Source: Luteimonas kalidii
GTDB lineage: Bacteria; Pseudomonadota; Gammaproteobacteria; Xanthomonadales; Xanthomonadaceae
Assembly: GCF_029887935.1 (NCBI RefSeq)
Contig: NZ_JARXRO010000020.1
Location: 776,683-840,682 of the forward strand
DNA length: 64,000 nucleotides
Direction: 5' to 3'
Below, piece after piece: positions 35,372 through 44,191 of the stretch. Under the pieces are notes generated by a model. It was given only the letters and a program-made list of their open reading frames with translations. It was not told the origin of the DNA and ran no database searches. The number at the start of each line of letters is the position of its first letter. The first letter of the stretch is position 1. Made by a program: the position numbers and the translations under genes.

Positions 35372-37138
35372 GACGGCGAAGATTTCGCGTTCACGCGCCA
35401 GATCGACGGCCGTCTCGAAGCGTTCGTGCTCCCGATGGCGGGCGGAGAGGCCCGTCAGGTCACGCATGGCCTGGACCGGCTGCAGGCGATCGAGGATTTC
35501 GACGGCCGTGGAAGCCGCTTGCTGATTCTGAAGGCTTGCGAGGATTCGCCGCCGGACGCGCCCGTAGTCGCGGAGCATCTTCCCTACAAGCTGGACGGCG
35601 TCGACACGGCCGCGGGCCAGCGGATCGAGCTCGGGCTGCTCGACGTGGATTCGGGGGCGTATTGCTGCCTGGTCGCGCGCAATGGCCAGATCAAGGAAGC
35701 GCGCTGGGACCCCTGCTTCAAGCGGATCGCGTTTGTACAGACGCGGCAGGGACGCGAGCGCCACTGGACCGACCTGTTCGTCCGCGACGCCGACGGTGAA
35801 GTCCGCAGGCTGACCGACGCGCTGCCTTCGGTAGGCGGCATCCGCTGGTCGCCGGACGGCAGCAGGATCGCGCTGGCCGCTTCACAGCGTGAAGGCGAGG
35901 CGATCGTACAGCTGTACGTGGTCGATGTGGACAGCGCCGAGTGTCATTGCCTGGACATCGAAGTCGATGCGCCGGACGCAGTCGAGTGGCAGGAGGACGG
36001 CTTGCGCCTGCGGGTCGTTCAGGCATCGCGCGGGTCCTCGCGGGTGGTCACCGTGGACTTGTCGGGGCGGATAACCGTTGTCTGGGAGCATCCGACGCGA
36101 CAGGTGTTGGGCATGGCTGCCTGCGGCGCCGCCCTGTGCCTGCTGGTCGCAGGTCCGGACGCGGGGCCCGAACTGTGGATCGTGGGCGCTGAAGGCGAGA
36201 ACGCGCGTCGGGTGAGTGACTTCAACGCGTGGCGTGGCGAACGGCCGCCCCTGGATGCCCAGAAGCGACAGTTCCGCGTTCCCGACGGGTTCGGCGGGAC
36301 CGAGGAGATCGAAGGTTGGCTGATGCTTCCTGAGGGGGAGGGTCCACATCCGCTGCTGTTGGACATGCACGGCGGGCCGCAAAGCCATGTGCGCTTTGAG
36401 TTCGAGCGGCTGGTCCACTGGCCGGTGCTCGTGCAGCATGGTTGGGCCGTGCTCGCTCTCGATACGGTCGGATCGGCGAGCTATGGCCTTGAGTTTGCGC
36501 GCCGGCTTTGCGGGCACTGGGGGGAGATCGACTGGCCGCAGTGGGAGGCCGCCGTTGCGCACCTGCGCAACGAGGGTGTCTGCGACAGCTGTGTCGCCGT
36601 CTTCGGGCACTCCTATGGAGGCTTCCTTGCCGCTTGGGCGCTGACCCGCGCCCCTGAACTGTGCTGTGGCATCGCGTCGGGGCCCATCGCGAACATTGAA
36701 TCCCACACCGGCACCTCGGACACCGGGTATTACGTCGGCCCGTATGCGATGGACACTGACGAGGACTATCGGTTGCGGGAGCGTTCTCGGGCGCTGTCCC
36801 CAGTGACCCACGCGCATGCGATCCGGTCGCCGCTACTGCTGCTGCAAGGTACCGATGATCAGCGCTGCCCGCGTGGCCAGTCCGAGGAGCTTCTGACCGC
36901 CGTATCGAGGTCGGGTGCGACGCCGGTCCGACTCACGCTCTTTCCAGGCGCCGACCACCACGTGTCCACCACGGGACGTCCAAGTCATCGCCGCGCCTAT
37001 TACCACGCTCTGGTGGATTGGCTGGAGCGCTGGCGGAACAACCGGAGCCGGCCAGTCTCGGATCTCCCCACGCGTCCTCCCGCGGAAACACCTGCAAGCG
37101 ACGCCCGCATTTCAGAAGTTCGCTCCGCTCCACAATAA
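35363..37138 (+). CDS. S9 family prolyl oligopeptidase (N-terminally interrupted)
   Basis: 591 codons encode most of a serine peptidase of the S9 prolyl-oligopeptidase class. A propeller region (GGIRWSPDGSRIALAA and similar blades) precedes an alpha/beta-hydrolase domain with oxyanion strand LLLDMHGGPQSH, nucleophile motif GHSYGG, aspartate in GTDDQRC and histidine in GADHHVS. The triad is intact. The first 70 or so residues lie upstream in another frame (35148-35371), so the product from this frame's GTG would lack the first propeller blade. Adjacent to an MBL-fold hydrolase and closed by a strong terminator. Base use is slightly less G/C-biased than neighbours. Confidence 0.75.
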   Translation: MVSDGEDFAFTRQIDGRLEAFVLPMAGGEARQVTHGLDRLQAIEDFDGRGSRLLILKACEDSPPDAPVVAEHLPYKLDGVDTAAGQRIELGLLDVDSGAYCCLVARNGQIKEARWDPCFKRIAFVQTRQGRERHWTDLFVRDADGEVRRLTDALPSVGGIRWSPDGSRIALAASQREGEAIVQLYVVDVDSAECHCLDIEVDAPDAVEWQEDGLRLRVVQASRGSSRVVTVDLSGRITVVWEHPTRQVLGMAACGAALCLLVAGPDAGPELWIVGAEGENARRVSDFNAWRGERPPLDAQKRQFRVPDGFGGTEEIEGWLMLPEGEGPHPLLLDMHGGPQSHVRFEFERLVHWPVLVQHGWAVLALDTVGSASYGLEFARRLCGHWGEIDWPQWEAAVAHLRNEGVCDSCVAVFGHSYGGFLAAWALTRAPELCCGIASGPIANIESHTGTSDTGYYVGPYAMDTDEDYRLRERSRALSPVTHAHAIRSPLLLLQGTDDQRCPRGQSEELLTAVSRSGATPVRLTLFPGADHHVSTTGRPSHRRAYYHALVDWLERWRNNRSRPVSDLPTRPPAETPASDARISEVRSAPQ

Positions 37139-37140
37139 GC

Positions 37141-37171
37141 AAAAGAGCCCCGCATGCGGGGCTCTTTTTTT
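37141..37171. terminator. Bidirectional intrinsic terminator
   Basis: A perfect inverted repeat, AAAAGAGCCCCGC and GCGGGGCTCTTTT around an AT centre, followed by more T residues. It ends the S9 peptidase transcript on the plus strand and the Q-rich microprotein transcript on the minus strand. Confidence 0.93.
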
Positions 37172-37189
37172 GGTCAGAACCGTGAGCCA

Positions 37190-37327
37190 TCAGCGACGCT
37201 GTTCGCGCTCTTCCTGCTCGTTCTCGTCCTGCTGGCCGCGCTGCTGCTGGTTGCGCTGCTCCTCGTTGCGCTGCTGCTGGTTCTGGTCCTGGCGGTTGTT
37301 CTGGTCGCGCTCGTTCTGGTTGGCCAT
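37190..37327 (-). CDS. Q/N/E/R-rich microprotein
   Basis: A 45-residue, wholly polar peptide starting MANQNERDQNN and made almost only of Gln, Asn, Glu, Asp and Arg, with no predicted helix-breaking or hydrophobic residues after the first two positions. It should be intrinsically disordered and highly soluble. Composition is reminiscent of hydrophilin-like stress proteins, which is a guess. A terminator lies directly downstream, and the ATG at 37327 has GAGATCC-type sequence upstream. In-frame upstream ATGs give poor N termini. Coding status is probable but unproven. Confidence 0.55.
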   Translation of the reverse strand: MANQNERDQNNRQDQNQQQRNEEQRNQQQRGQQDENEQEEREQRR

Positions 37328-37427
37328 GACGGATCTCGGTAGTGCCGGCGGCTTGCCGGCACGCAATCTGCGCGCGGCGCCGTCGCAAGCGTGTCTGCAA
37401 GAGCGTGTTTTCTCGATCACACGCACA

Positions 37428-37466
37428 CGTGACATCCGTGAACACTTCAAACCGTGATTACCGTGA
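37428..37466 (+). promoter_or_regulatory. Four CGTGA repeats in an AT-rich promoter region
   Basis: CGTGA occurs at 37428, 37437, 37453 and 37462, that is two pairs with 9-bp spacing set 25 bp apart, plus CGTGC at 37473. They lie about 110-150 bp before the gene at 37575, in the most AT-rich stretch of the window (TTATAACTTCACGTATAC, then ATACTTAATTTTCATG), which should contain the promoter. A regulator-binding array is likely. Its protein is unknown. Confidence 0.45.
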
Positions 37467-37574
37467 AACAAACGTGCACGCGCTTATAACTTCACGTATA
37501 CGCTCCCTTACATCGCGATACTTAATTTTCATGTCGGGGCGGTCCGGTCGATTCTTATCAGGGAAGCTTTAATC

Positions 37575-38036
37575 ATGACGACACCAACGCCTGTTCTCCT
37601 GCCGGGAGGGTTCACCTGGAGAGACAGTCCCGATGGCTGCACCCTGTTTGCAGGGGGTGCCGCAGTCTTGCATGTCACGCGGCAGAACGGCGGCTGGATC
37701 GTGCGGGTCGACGTCCCGGGCGACGACACCCATTCACGTAAGGTCGTCGTCGGTTCACGCATGGCCGGCGTACGCTTCGGCAACAAATGGGCGCGTTCGC
37801 ACAAGGAAATGATGACGCGGTTCGACCCGCGCGTGCGGCAGGACCGCGACCCTTTGCGGCAGGCGGCGGCAGAACGGAAACCGGATGGGCGCTCGGGGGA
37901 TGGAGCCGTCGGCTCGACTTCAAGTATTAGTCCTGACGCCCTGCGTCGCGAACTCGACGAGGCGCGTGCGCTGAAGGATGAACTCAACATCCATCTCGAA
38001 CGCATCGAATTGATCGTCGAGGAAATGATACGCTGA
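37575..38036 (+). CDS. Hypothetical protein with C-terminal coiled coil
   Basis: A 153-residue soluble protein that I do not recognise. Residues 1-75 form a likely beta-rich domain (LLPGGFTWRDSPDGCTLFAG, HVTRQNGGWIVRVDVPG). A disordered Arg/Asp/Gly linker follows, and residues 115-150 are a strong amphipathic helix or coiled coil (ALRRELDEARALKDELNIH). AT-rich upstream DNA with CGTGA repeats sets it apart from its neighbours and hints at special regulation or acquisition. AGGGA lies upstream of the ATG at rather long spacing. Confidence 0.7.
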   Translation: MTTPTPVLLPGGFTWRDSPDGCTLFAGGAAVLHVTRQNGGWIVRVDVPGDDTHSRKVVVGSRMAGVRFGNKWARSHKEMMTRFDPRVRQDRDPLRQAAAERKPDGRSGDGAVGSTSSISPDALRRELDEARALKDELNIHLERIELIVEEMIR

Positions 38037-38230
38037 AGGTGTGCTCCGGGCGCGGTCACGCCGCCAGGCGCAGGTAGCGCCTCGCGCGCATCTCCGCTGG
38101 CAGCCCGCGCCCGCGATACGCGGACGCGAGCAGTAGTGACATTCGCCGGCGCCGCATGCGCGGCCACGATCGCAGTCCGCCGATCCGTGCGTGCCGACGC
38201 ATCGGCGCGCCGGACGGCGCGGTTCCCGGC

Positions 38231-40264
38231 CTACTTCGCCGCTGCGTCCGCGGGCTGGCGCCAGATCGACACCTGTTCTTCCGGCTTGCGCACCATCGCC
38301 GTGCCCGCCTTGCACTTGAAGGTCTCGGCGAACGCCGGGAGATTGACGAGCGGCCCGTTCGCGCGCCACTGGCCGGGTGCCTGCACGCGGGTGCGCGCGG
38401 CATCGGCCGCGGTGTCGGCCGCCAGCTGTTCGCGCCACAGTGCCGCCCAGGCGCGGAAGAAGGATTCGCGAGCTTCCGCGTCCAGTTCCGGCTGGGCGTT
38501 GGCCAGCGCGGCCGAGGCGAGTTCCACCGCCGCGAGGTCGGCCATGTTGCCTTCGCTGGTGAGCGTGCCGTTGACCTTCACCCCGTTCGCCGCGGGATAG
38601 TCGTAACCGGCGTACTGCACCGCGAGCTGCTTGGCGCGGGTGCCGAACGCGGCTTCGTCGGCGGGCGTCCACCAGTTGCGCACGTTGCCGCTGGCGTCGA
38701 CCAGCTGGCCCTTCATGTCGACCGAGCGGCTGAGCTCGTGGCCGACCAGCGCGCCGAAGCTGCCGTACTGCGCCGCGGTGTCCTGCTCCATGTCCAGCAC
38801 CGGCGCCTGCAGCGCGGCGGCCGAGACGATCAGGCGGTTGTGGGCCATGTCGTACGCCAGCACCGGCTGCTGCGGCTGCACGCCCCAGCGCCGCTGTGCG
38901 TCGCCGCTGCCGATGCGGCGCATCTCCTCGCGCCGGTGCCAGGTCGAGGCGATCAGCATGTTGCTGCCGAAGCTGGTGCGGCCCATCGGCTGCACGCTGA
39001 AGTCGTAGTCGCGCTGCGGTGCGCCGATCTCGATCGTGAGCCTGGCGAGCTTGGCCAGCGCCTCGGTGCGCGCGGCTTCCGACATCCAGGCGTTGCCCTC
39101 GACCGCGCGCACCAGCGCGGTGCGCACGTCGCCGGCGATGGATTCCGCGCGCGATCGCGTGGTCGCCGGCAGGTAGCGGGCCACGTACTCGCGCGCGAGC
39201 ATCGGGCCGGCGGCGCGGTTGATCGCGTCGAGCACCTGCACGTCGCGCAGTGCAGGCGTGGTCTCGCCGCGCAGCACCCGGCCATGGAACGAGAAGTGCG
39301 CGTCGCGGAAGTCCTTCGCCAGGTACGGCGCCATCGCGTTGCCGATCTGGTAGCGCAGGTACACCTTCCACTGCGCCGGCTTGAGCGAGCGCACCAGGCC
39401 ATCGACCTGGGTGAAGTAGTCGGCGTGCGCCATCGACACGTTCTGGTCGGTCACGCCCTGCGCGGCGAGGAATTCATCCAGCTGCAGGTTGCGGAACTGC
39501 TTGCCCAGGCCCTCGGTGGGCACCAGGGCGTAGTTCTCGCGCGGATCGCGCAGTGACGTGAGCGGACGGGAGATGCGCGCCAGGCGCGTTTCCAGGTCCA
39601 GCACCTGCGCCATCTCCTCCTTGAGCTGCTCCTGCGACGTACCGGTCAGGGCGAGGATCTTCTCGACGTATTCGGTGTAGCGGCCGAGCAGGGCGCGGGT
39701 ATCGGCGTCCTCGCGGGTGTAGTAGGCCGGGTCGGGCAGCGCCAGGCCGCCCTGGGAGAAGTAGCCGACGTAGCGGTCCAGGTTGGCCAGGTCGAGGTCG
39801 GCGGTGAAGTTGAACACCACCGGGATGCCGACCTGGTGCAGCGCCGCGATCGAGGGCGCGATGTCCTTGCTGCGACGGATGCCCTCGATGCGCGAGAGCA
39901 GGGTGGCGATCGGCTGCGCGCCGTCGCGTTCCACCGCCGCCTCGTCGATGCCGCTGGCCCAGAAGTCGCCCAGCAGCTTCTGCACGTCGTTCTGCGGGTT
40001 GAGCACCGCGTCGTCGAGCAGCGCGCGCTGCTGCAGCAGGGCGCGCTGCTGCAGGGTGCCCAGGGCCGACACCGTACCGCTGCCGCTGACCACGGTGTTG
40101 GCGGTCAGCCAGTCCTTGTTGACGAAGGTGTAGAAGTCGCTGCACGCGGTGATCGCAGGCTGGGCCGGCGCGCGGCGCTTGCGCTGGGCCTCGGCATGGG
40201 GAGCGGCCAGCGCGAGCACGAGGCTGGTGGCGAGGGCGGCGGCGAGCGGCGTGCGGATCGGCAT
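38231..40264 (-). CDS. M13 family peptidase homolog lacking catalytic residues
   Basis: A 677-residue exported protein (signal MPIRTPLAAALATSLVLALA, cleaved after AEA) with the full M13/neprilysin layout. The zinc motif HExxH is HELSR (H509-R513), so the second zinc-ligand histidine is Arg, a single CAC-to-CGC change. The downstream glutamate segment GNMAD is kept, but the transition-state histidine of the family's RVHxPxxxR motif is Gln (RVQAPGQWR). Two essential residues are therefore missing, so it is probably a non-catalytic binding protein or regulator. The intact paralog lies directly upstream on the same strand. Confidence 0.9.
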   Translation of the reverse strand: MPIRTPLAAALATSLVLALAAPHAEAQRKRRAPAQPAITACSDFYTFVNKDWLTANTVVSGSGTVSALGTLQQRALLQQRALLDDAVLNPQNDVQKLLGDFWASGIDEAAVERDGAQPIATLLSRIEGIRRSKDIAPSIAALHQVGIPVVFNFTADLDLANLDRYVGYFSQGGLALPDPAYYTREDADTRALLGRYTEYVEKILALTGTSQEQLKEEMAQVLDLETRLARISRPLTSLRDPRENYALVPTEGLGKQFRNLQLDEFLAAQGVTDQNVSMAHADYFTQVDGLVRSLKPAQWKVYLRYQIGNAMAPYLAKDFRDAHFSFHGRVLRGETTPALRDVQVLDAINRAAGPMLAREYVARYLPATTRSRAESIAGDVRTALVRAVEGNAWMSEAARTEALAKLARLTIEIGAPQRDYDFSVQPMGRTSFGSNMLIASTWHRREEMRRIGSGDAQRRWGVQPQQPVLAYDMAHNRLIVSAAALQAPVLDMEQDTAAQYGSFGALVGHELSRSVDMKGQLVDASGNVRNWWTPADEAAFGTRAKQLAVQYAGYDYPAANGVKVNGTLTSEGNMADLAAVELASAALANAQPELDAEARESFFRAWAALWREQLAADTAADAARTRVQAPGQWRANGPLVNLPAFAETFKCKAGTAMVRKPEEQVSIWRQPADAAAK

Positions 40265-40366
40265 CGAACGGGTCCGGGGCGGAATTCGGGAGCCGCGATT
40301 CTAGCAAGCCGCTCCGGGCCGGCCCCAGCTGCCCGGTCACGGATCGTCGCGCCACCTGAATGGAAA

Positions 40367-40387
40367 AAGCCCGGCCAGGCCGGGCTT
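40367..40387 (-). terminator. Intrinsic terminator of the active M13 peptidase gene
   Basis: Inverted repeat AAGCCCGGCC / GGCCGGGCTT with a one-base loop. Read on the minus strand it follows the stop at 40414 and ends in a run of five T residues, so it separates this gene from the inactive paralog. Confidence 0.85.
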
Positions 40388-40413
40388 CTTCGGTCATCGA
40401 CGGGAGGCGGGCC

Positions 40414-42531
40414 TTACCAGATGACGACCTGCTCCTCGCCCCCCCGCACCATCGCATCGCCCGGCTTGCAGTCGAAGGCGGCGGCGAACGCGGGCAGGTT
40501 CGACGGCGCGCCGATGGCCCGGAACCCGGCCAGCGCGTGCTCGTCGGTGACCAGGCGCTTGCTCAGCTCTTCCGGGGTGAAGTTGCGGCGCCACACCGTG
40601 GCCCAGTTGAGGAAGAAGCGCTGGTCGCGGGTGAGGCCGTCGGTCATCGGATCGGGTGTGCCGGCGGTCGCCTTCTTCATCGCGTCATACGCGGTCGCCA
40701 GGCCGCCGAGGTCGGCGATGTTCTCGCCCAGGGTGTGTGTGCCGTTGAGGTTGCGGCCGTCGTCGGTCTTGTAGCCGTCGAACTGCGCGACCAGCTTGCC
40801 GGTGCGGGCGCGGAAGCCGTCGAAGTCGGCCTGGGTCCACCAGCCCGGATCCGGCAGGAAGGTGCCCTTGGCGTCGAAGCGGCTGCCCTGGTCGTCGTAG
40901 CCGTGGGTCATCTCGTGGCCGATCACCGCGCCGATGCCGCCGTAGTTGAGCTCTTCGGTGGCATCCGGGTCGAAGAACGGCGGCTGCAGGATCGCGGCGG
41001 GGAAGGTCAGCTGGTTGGCGAGCGGGTTGTAGGAGGCGTTCACCGTCTGCGGGCGCATGCCCCATTCGGTCTTGTCGACCGGCTGCCCGATCTTGGACAG
41101 GTCCCACTTGTAGTTGAACTCGGTCGCGGCCAGCACGTTGTCGAGGTAGCTGTCGCGGCCGGTGGCCAGCCCGTTCCACTCGCGCCACTTGTCCGGATAG
41201 CCCACGCGCGGCTCGAACGTGGCCCATTTCTCGAGCGCCCTGGTCTTGGTCTCCGGGCTCATCCATTCCAGGTTCTCGATCCGGACCTTGAGCGCCTCGC
41301 TCAGGTTGGCGATCAGCGCCTCCATCTTGGCCTTGGACTCGGGCGGGAAGGCGACCTTCACGTACAGCTGGCCCATCGCCTCGCCGACCTGGCCGTCGAT
41401 GGTGCCAAGCACCCGCTTCCAGCGCGGCTCGAGCTCCTTCTGGCCGCTGAGGGTCTTGTTGTAGAACTCGTAGTTCTGCTGCACGAAGGCATCGGACAGG
41501 TAGGGCGAGGCGCTGTCGACGACGTGGAATCGCAGGTAGCTCTTCCACTGCTCGACCGGCACGTCGGCCAGCATCGCGTCCACTTCGCGGAAGTAGTCGG
41601 GCACCGAGACCGAGAACGTCTCCGGCTGCTCGACGCCCTGGGCTTCGAAGAACTGCGTCCAGGAGAAGTTGGGGGTCAGCTTGTCGGCATCGGCCACCGG
41701 CATCGGGTTGTAGTACAGCGACACGTCGCGCGAGAACTCCGCGCGCGACTTCGACGCCGCCGCCAGCCGGGTCTCGAACGCCATCACATGCTCCGCCTGC
41801 GTGGCCGCATCGGCCGCCGGCACTCCGGAGAGCTCCAGCACCTTGGCGATGTGGGCCACGTAGGCCTCGCGGATGTCCTGCTTGTCGGCATCCTTGTAGT
41901 AGGGCGTGTCGGGCAGGCCGAGCCCGCCCTGGCCGGTGGCGGCGATGTTGATCGACGAGTCCTTGAAGTCCGGCATCGATCCGACGCCGATCAGGAAGCC
42001 CTGACCCCTGGCGGCGGTCTCGCGCAGCCAGGCCGCGATCGCGGCACTGTCGGCGAGCGCGTCGATGCGGGCCAGTTCGTCGCGCAGCGGCTCGATCCCT
42101 TCGGCGTTGATCTTCGCCTCGTCCATGCCGGTGGCCCAGAAATCGCCGACCAGCTTCTCCACGCCGCCGGCATTGGCGTCGGCGGCGGCCTGTTCGGCCA
42201 GCTGGTGCTGGATCGCGGTGGAGCGCTCGTCGAGCATCTCGAACGCGCCCCAGCTGGTGCGGTCGCCGGGGATCGGATGGGCGGCGAGGAACTTCGCGTT
42301 GGCGTAGCCGGCGAAATCGGTGCAGGCGTTCTTCGAGGTGTCCAGGTCGGCGAGCTGGAACTGGTTGAGCGGCGGCAGCTTGCTTTCGTCCAGGGTCATC
42401 TCGCGCGTGGCCTGCGCGTCGGCCGGAGCGGCGGCGCTGGCGTCGGCGGGGGCGGTCTCGCGCTGGCAGGCCGTCACGGCCAGGGTCACGGCGAGGGACA
42501 ACAGCAGCAGTCTGGGTGCGGTGGGGCTCAC
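40414..42531 (-). CDS. M13 family zinc metallopeptidase (PepO-like), lipoprotein
   Basis: A 705-residue lipoprotein (LSLAVTLAVTAC lipobox) of the M13/neprilysin family. The zinc motif is VIGHEMTHGYDDQG, with H539, E540 and H543, and the third ligand lies in GENIADLGG. The C-terminal substrate-arginine segment is present (HALAGFRAIGAPSN), and the last residues VVIW resemble the family tail. It should cleave oligopeptides in the cell envelope. Its own terminator separates it from the inactive paralog downstream. It diverges from a beta-CASP nuclease gene. Confidence 0.93.
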   Translation of the reverse strand: MSPTAPRLLLLSLAVTLAVTACQRETAPADASAAAPADAQATREMTLDESKLPPLNQFQLADLDTSKNACTDFAGYANAKFLAAHPIPGDRTSWGAFEMLDERSTAIQHQLAEQAAADANAGGVEKLVGDFWATGMDEAKINAEGIEPLRDELARIDALADSAAIAAWLRETAARGQGFLIGVGSMPDFKDSSINIAATGQGGLGLPDTPYYKDADKQDIREAYVAHIAKVLELSGVPAADAATQAEHVMAFETRLAAASKSRAEFSRDVSLYYNPMPVADADKLTPNFSWTQFFEAQGVEQPETFSVSVPDYFREVDAMLADVPVEQWKSYLRFHVVDSASPYLSDAFVQQNYEFYNKTLSGQKELEPRWKRVLGTIDGQVGEAMGQLYVKVAFPPESKAKMEALIANLSEALKVRIENLEWMSPETKTRALEKWATFEPRVGYPDKWREWNGLATGRDSYLDNVLAATEFNYKWDLSKIGQPVDKTEWGMRPQTVNASYNPLANQLTFPAAILQPPFFDPDATEELNYGGIGAVIGHEMTHGYDDQGSRFDAKGTFLPDPGWWTQADFDGFRARTGKLVAQFDGYKTDDGRNLNGTHTLGENIADLGGLATAYDAMKKATAGTPDPMTDGLTRDQRFFLNWATVWRRNFTPEELSKRLVTDEHALAGFRAIGAPSNLPAFAAAFDCKPGDAMVRGGEEQVVIW

Positions 42532-42709
42532 GGGGATCTCCGGTGTCGGTGGAACGGCGACGACGGCAACCGCCGGGGCCGGCTGCGCGGCACTGTACGC
42601 CCGCGCATGCGGGCTCGAAGGTGTCGAAGGTCATGTCGGGAGCCGGGCCGGCATTCACGTCCCTGCCGCGATGCGCGCAGAATCAGTGGTTTGGCGGCGG
42701 GAGAGCGGC

Positions 42710-44083
42710 ATGCGGGTGCATTTCCATGGTGCTGCGGGCGAGGTCACCGGTTCGATGCACCTGGTCGAGGCCGCCGGCCGCCGCATCCTGCTGGATTGCG
42801 GGATGATCCAGGGCGGGCGCGGGGCGGAGGCGCACAACTTCGAGCCCTTCCCGTTCGATCCGACCGCGATCGACGCGCTGGTGGTCAGCCACGCCCACAT
42901 CGACCATATCGGCCGGATCCCGCGACTGGTCCGGCAGGGATTCCGCGGACCGGTCTTCGTGCAGGCTGCCGGCGCCGACCTGATGCCGGTGATGCTGCTC
43001 GACGCCGCCTCGCTGGCCGAGAACGACGCCGAACGCGAGAACCGCCGCCGCCGCGCCGGCGAACCCGAAACCATGCCGCTGTTCACCCGCGACGACGTGC
43101 ACGACTTGCTCGGTCTGCTGCAGCCGCTGGACTACGACGCGCGCACGCGGATCCTGCCCGGCGTGGAGATCGCCTTGCGCGACGCCGGCCACATCCTGGG
43201 GTCCTCGATCGTCGAGCTCTGGGCCGATGGCCGCAAGCTGGTGTTCTCCGGCGACCTCGGCCCTGCGGGAACCCCGATCCTGCGCGATCCGGTGCAGGTG
43301 CGCGTGGCCGACCTGGTGCTGATGGAATCGACCTACGGCGATCGCAACCACCGCGACCGGCTCGACACCATCCACGAATTCGGCGAGTTGCTGGAACAGG
43401 CCTGGAACGCGCGCGGCAAGGTGCTGATTCCGGCGTTCGCGGTCGGGCGCACGCAGGAACTGCTGTACTGGTTCGCCCGCTACTGGGACGAGTGGAAACT
43501 CTCGCGCTGGCGGATCTTCCTCGACAGCCCGATGGCGGCCAAGGTGGTGGCGGTCTACGACCGCCACCAGGCGCTGTTCGATGCCGACGCGCGCCAGGTG
43601 TGGAAGGGGCGGCCTGCACCCTTCACGCTGCCCAACCTGCACATCACCGAATCGACCGAGGCGTCGATGGCGATCAATCGCATCGACAACGGCGCGATCG
43701 TGATCGCCGGCAGCGGCATGGCCAACGGCGGCCGCATCCTGCACCACTTCCGCCACAGCATCGACCGGCGCAATACGCACGTGGTCTTCGTCGGCTACCA
43801 GGCCGAAGGCACGCTGGGCCGGCGGCTGGTCGATGGCGCGAAGTGGGTCCGCATCCACGGCCACGACCACCGCGTCGGTGCGCGCATCCACACCATCGGC
43901 GGGCTGTCCGCGCACACCGACCAGCGCGGGCTCATCGACTGGTACGAGGGCTTCGAAGGACACCCGCCGCTGGTGCTGGTGCACGGCGAGGACAGGGCGC
44001 GCGAAGCGCTCGCCGGCGAGCTCGGTGAGCGCGACGGCGTCGACGTGCGGCTCGCGCGGCCAGGAATGGTGGTCGAGGTCTGA
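42710..44083 (+). CDS. MBL-fold beta-CASP exonuclease-like protein
   Basis: A 457-residue metallo-beta-lactamase with beta-CASP insertion, as in CPSF73-like and RNase-J-like RNA processing proteins. The metal motif HAHIDHIGR is near residue 62, followed by the His in DAGHILGSS and the Asp in VFSGDLGP. The beta-CASP region includes VLIPAFAVGRTQELLYW and SGMANGGRILHHF, and the last motifs are GYQAEGTLGR and GGLSAHTD. Start at 42710 follows GGGAGAG. Function as an RNase is known for some relatives and inferred here. Confidence 0.92.
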   Translation: MRVHFHGAAGEVTGSMHLVEAAGRRILLDCGMIQGGRGAEAHNFEPFPFDPTAIDALVVSHAHIDHIGRIPRLVRQGFRGPVFVQAAGADLMPVMLLDAASLAENDAERENRRRRAGEPETMPLFTRDDVHDLLGLLQPLDYDARTRILPGVEIALRDAGHILGSSIVELWADGRKLVFSGDLGPAGTPILRDPVQVRVADLVLMESTYGDRNHRDRLDTIHEFGELLEQAWNARGKVLIPAFAVGRTQELLYWFARYWDEWKLSRWRIFLDSPMAAKVVAVYDRHQALFDADARQVWKGRPAPFTLPNLHITESTEASMAINRIDNGAIVIAGSGMANGGRILHHFRHSIDRRNTHVVFVGYQAEGTLGRRLVDGAKWVRIHGHDHRVGARIHTIGGLSAHTDQRGLIDWYEGFEGHPPLVLVHGEDRAREALAGELGERDGVDVRLARPGMVVEV

Positions 44084-44191
44084 GGCATCGCGCCGTGTGA
44101 CCTCCGACACCCTGACCAGTCACATGGGCGGCCGCCCGGCCGTCACCGCTACCATCCATGCAGCCGGGCATGGAGCCCGAGGGGACGTTCG

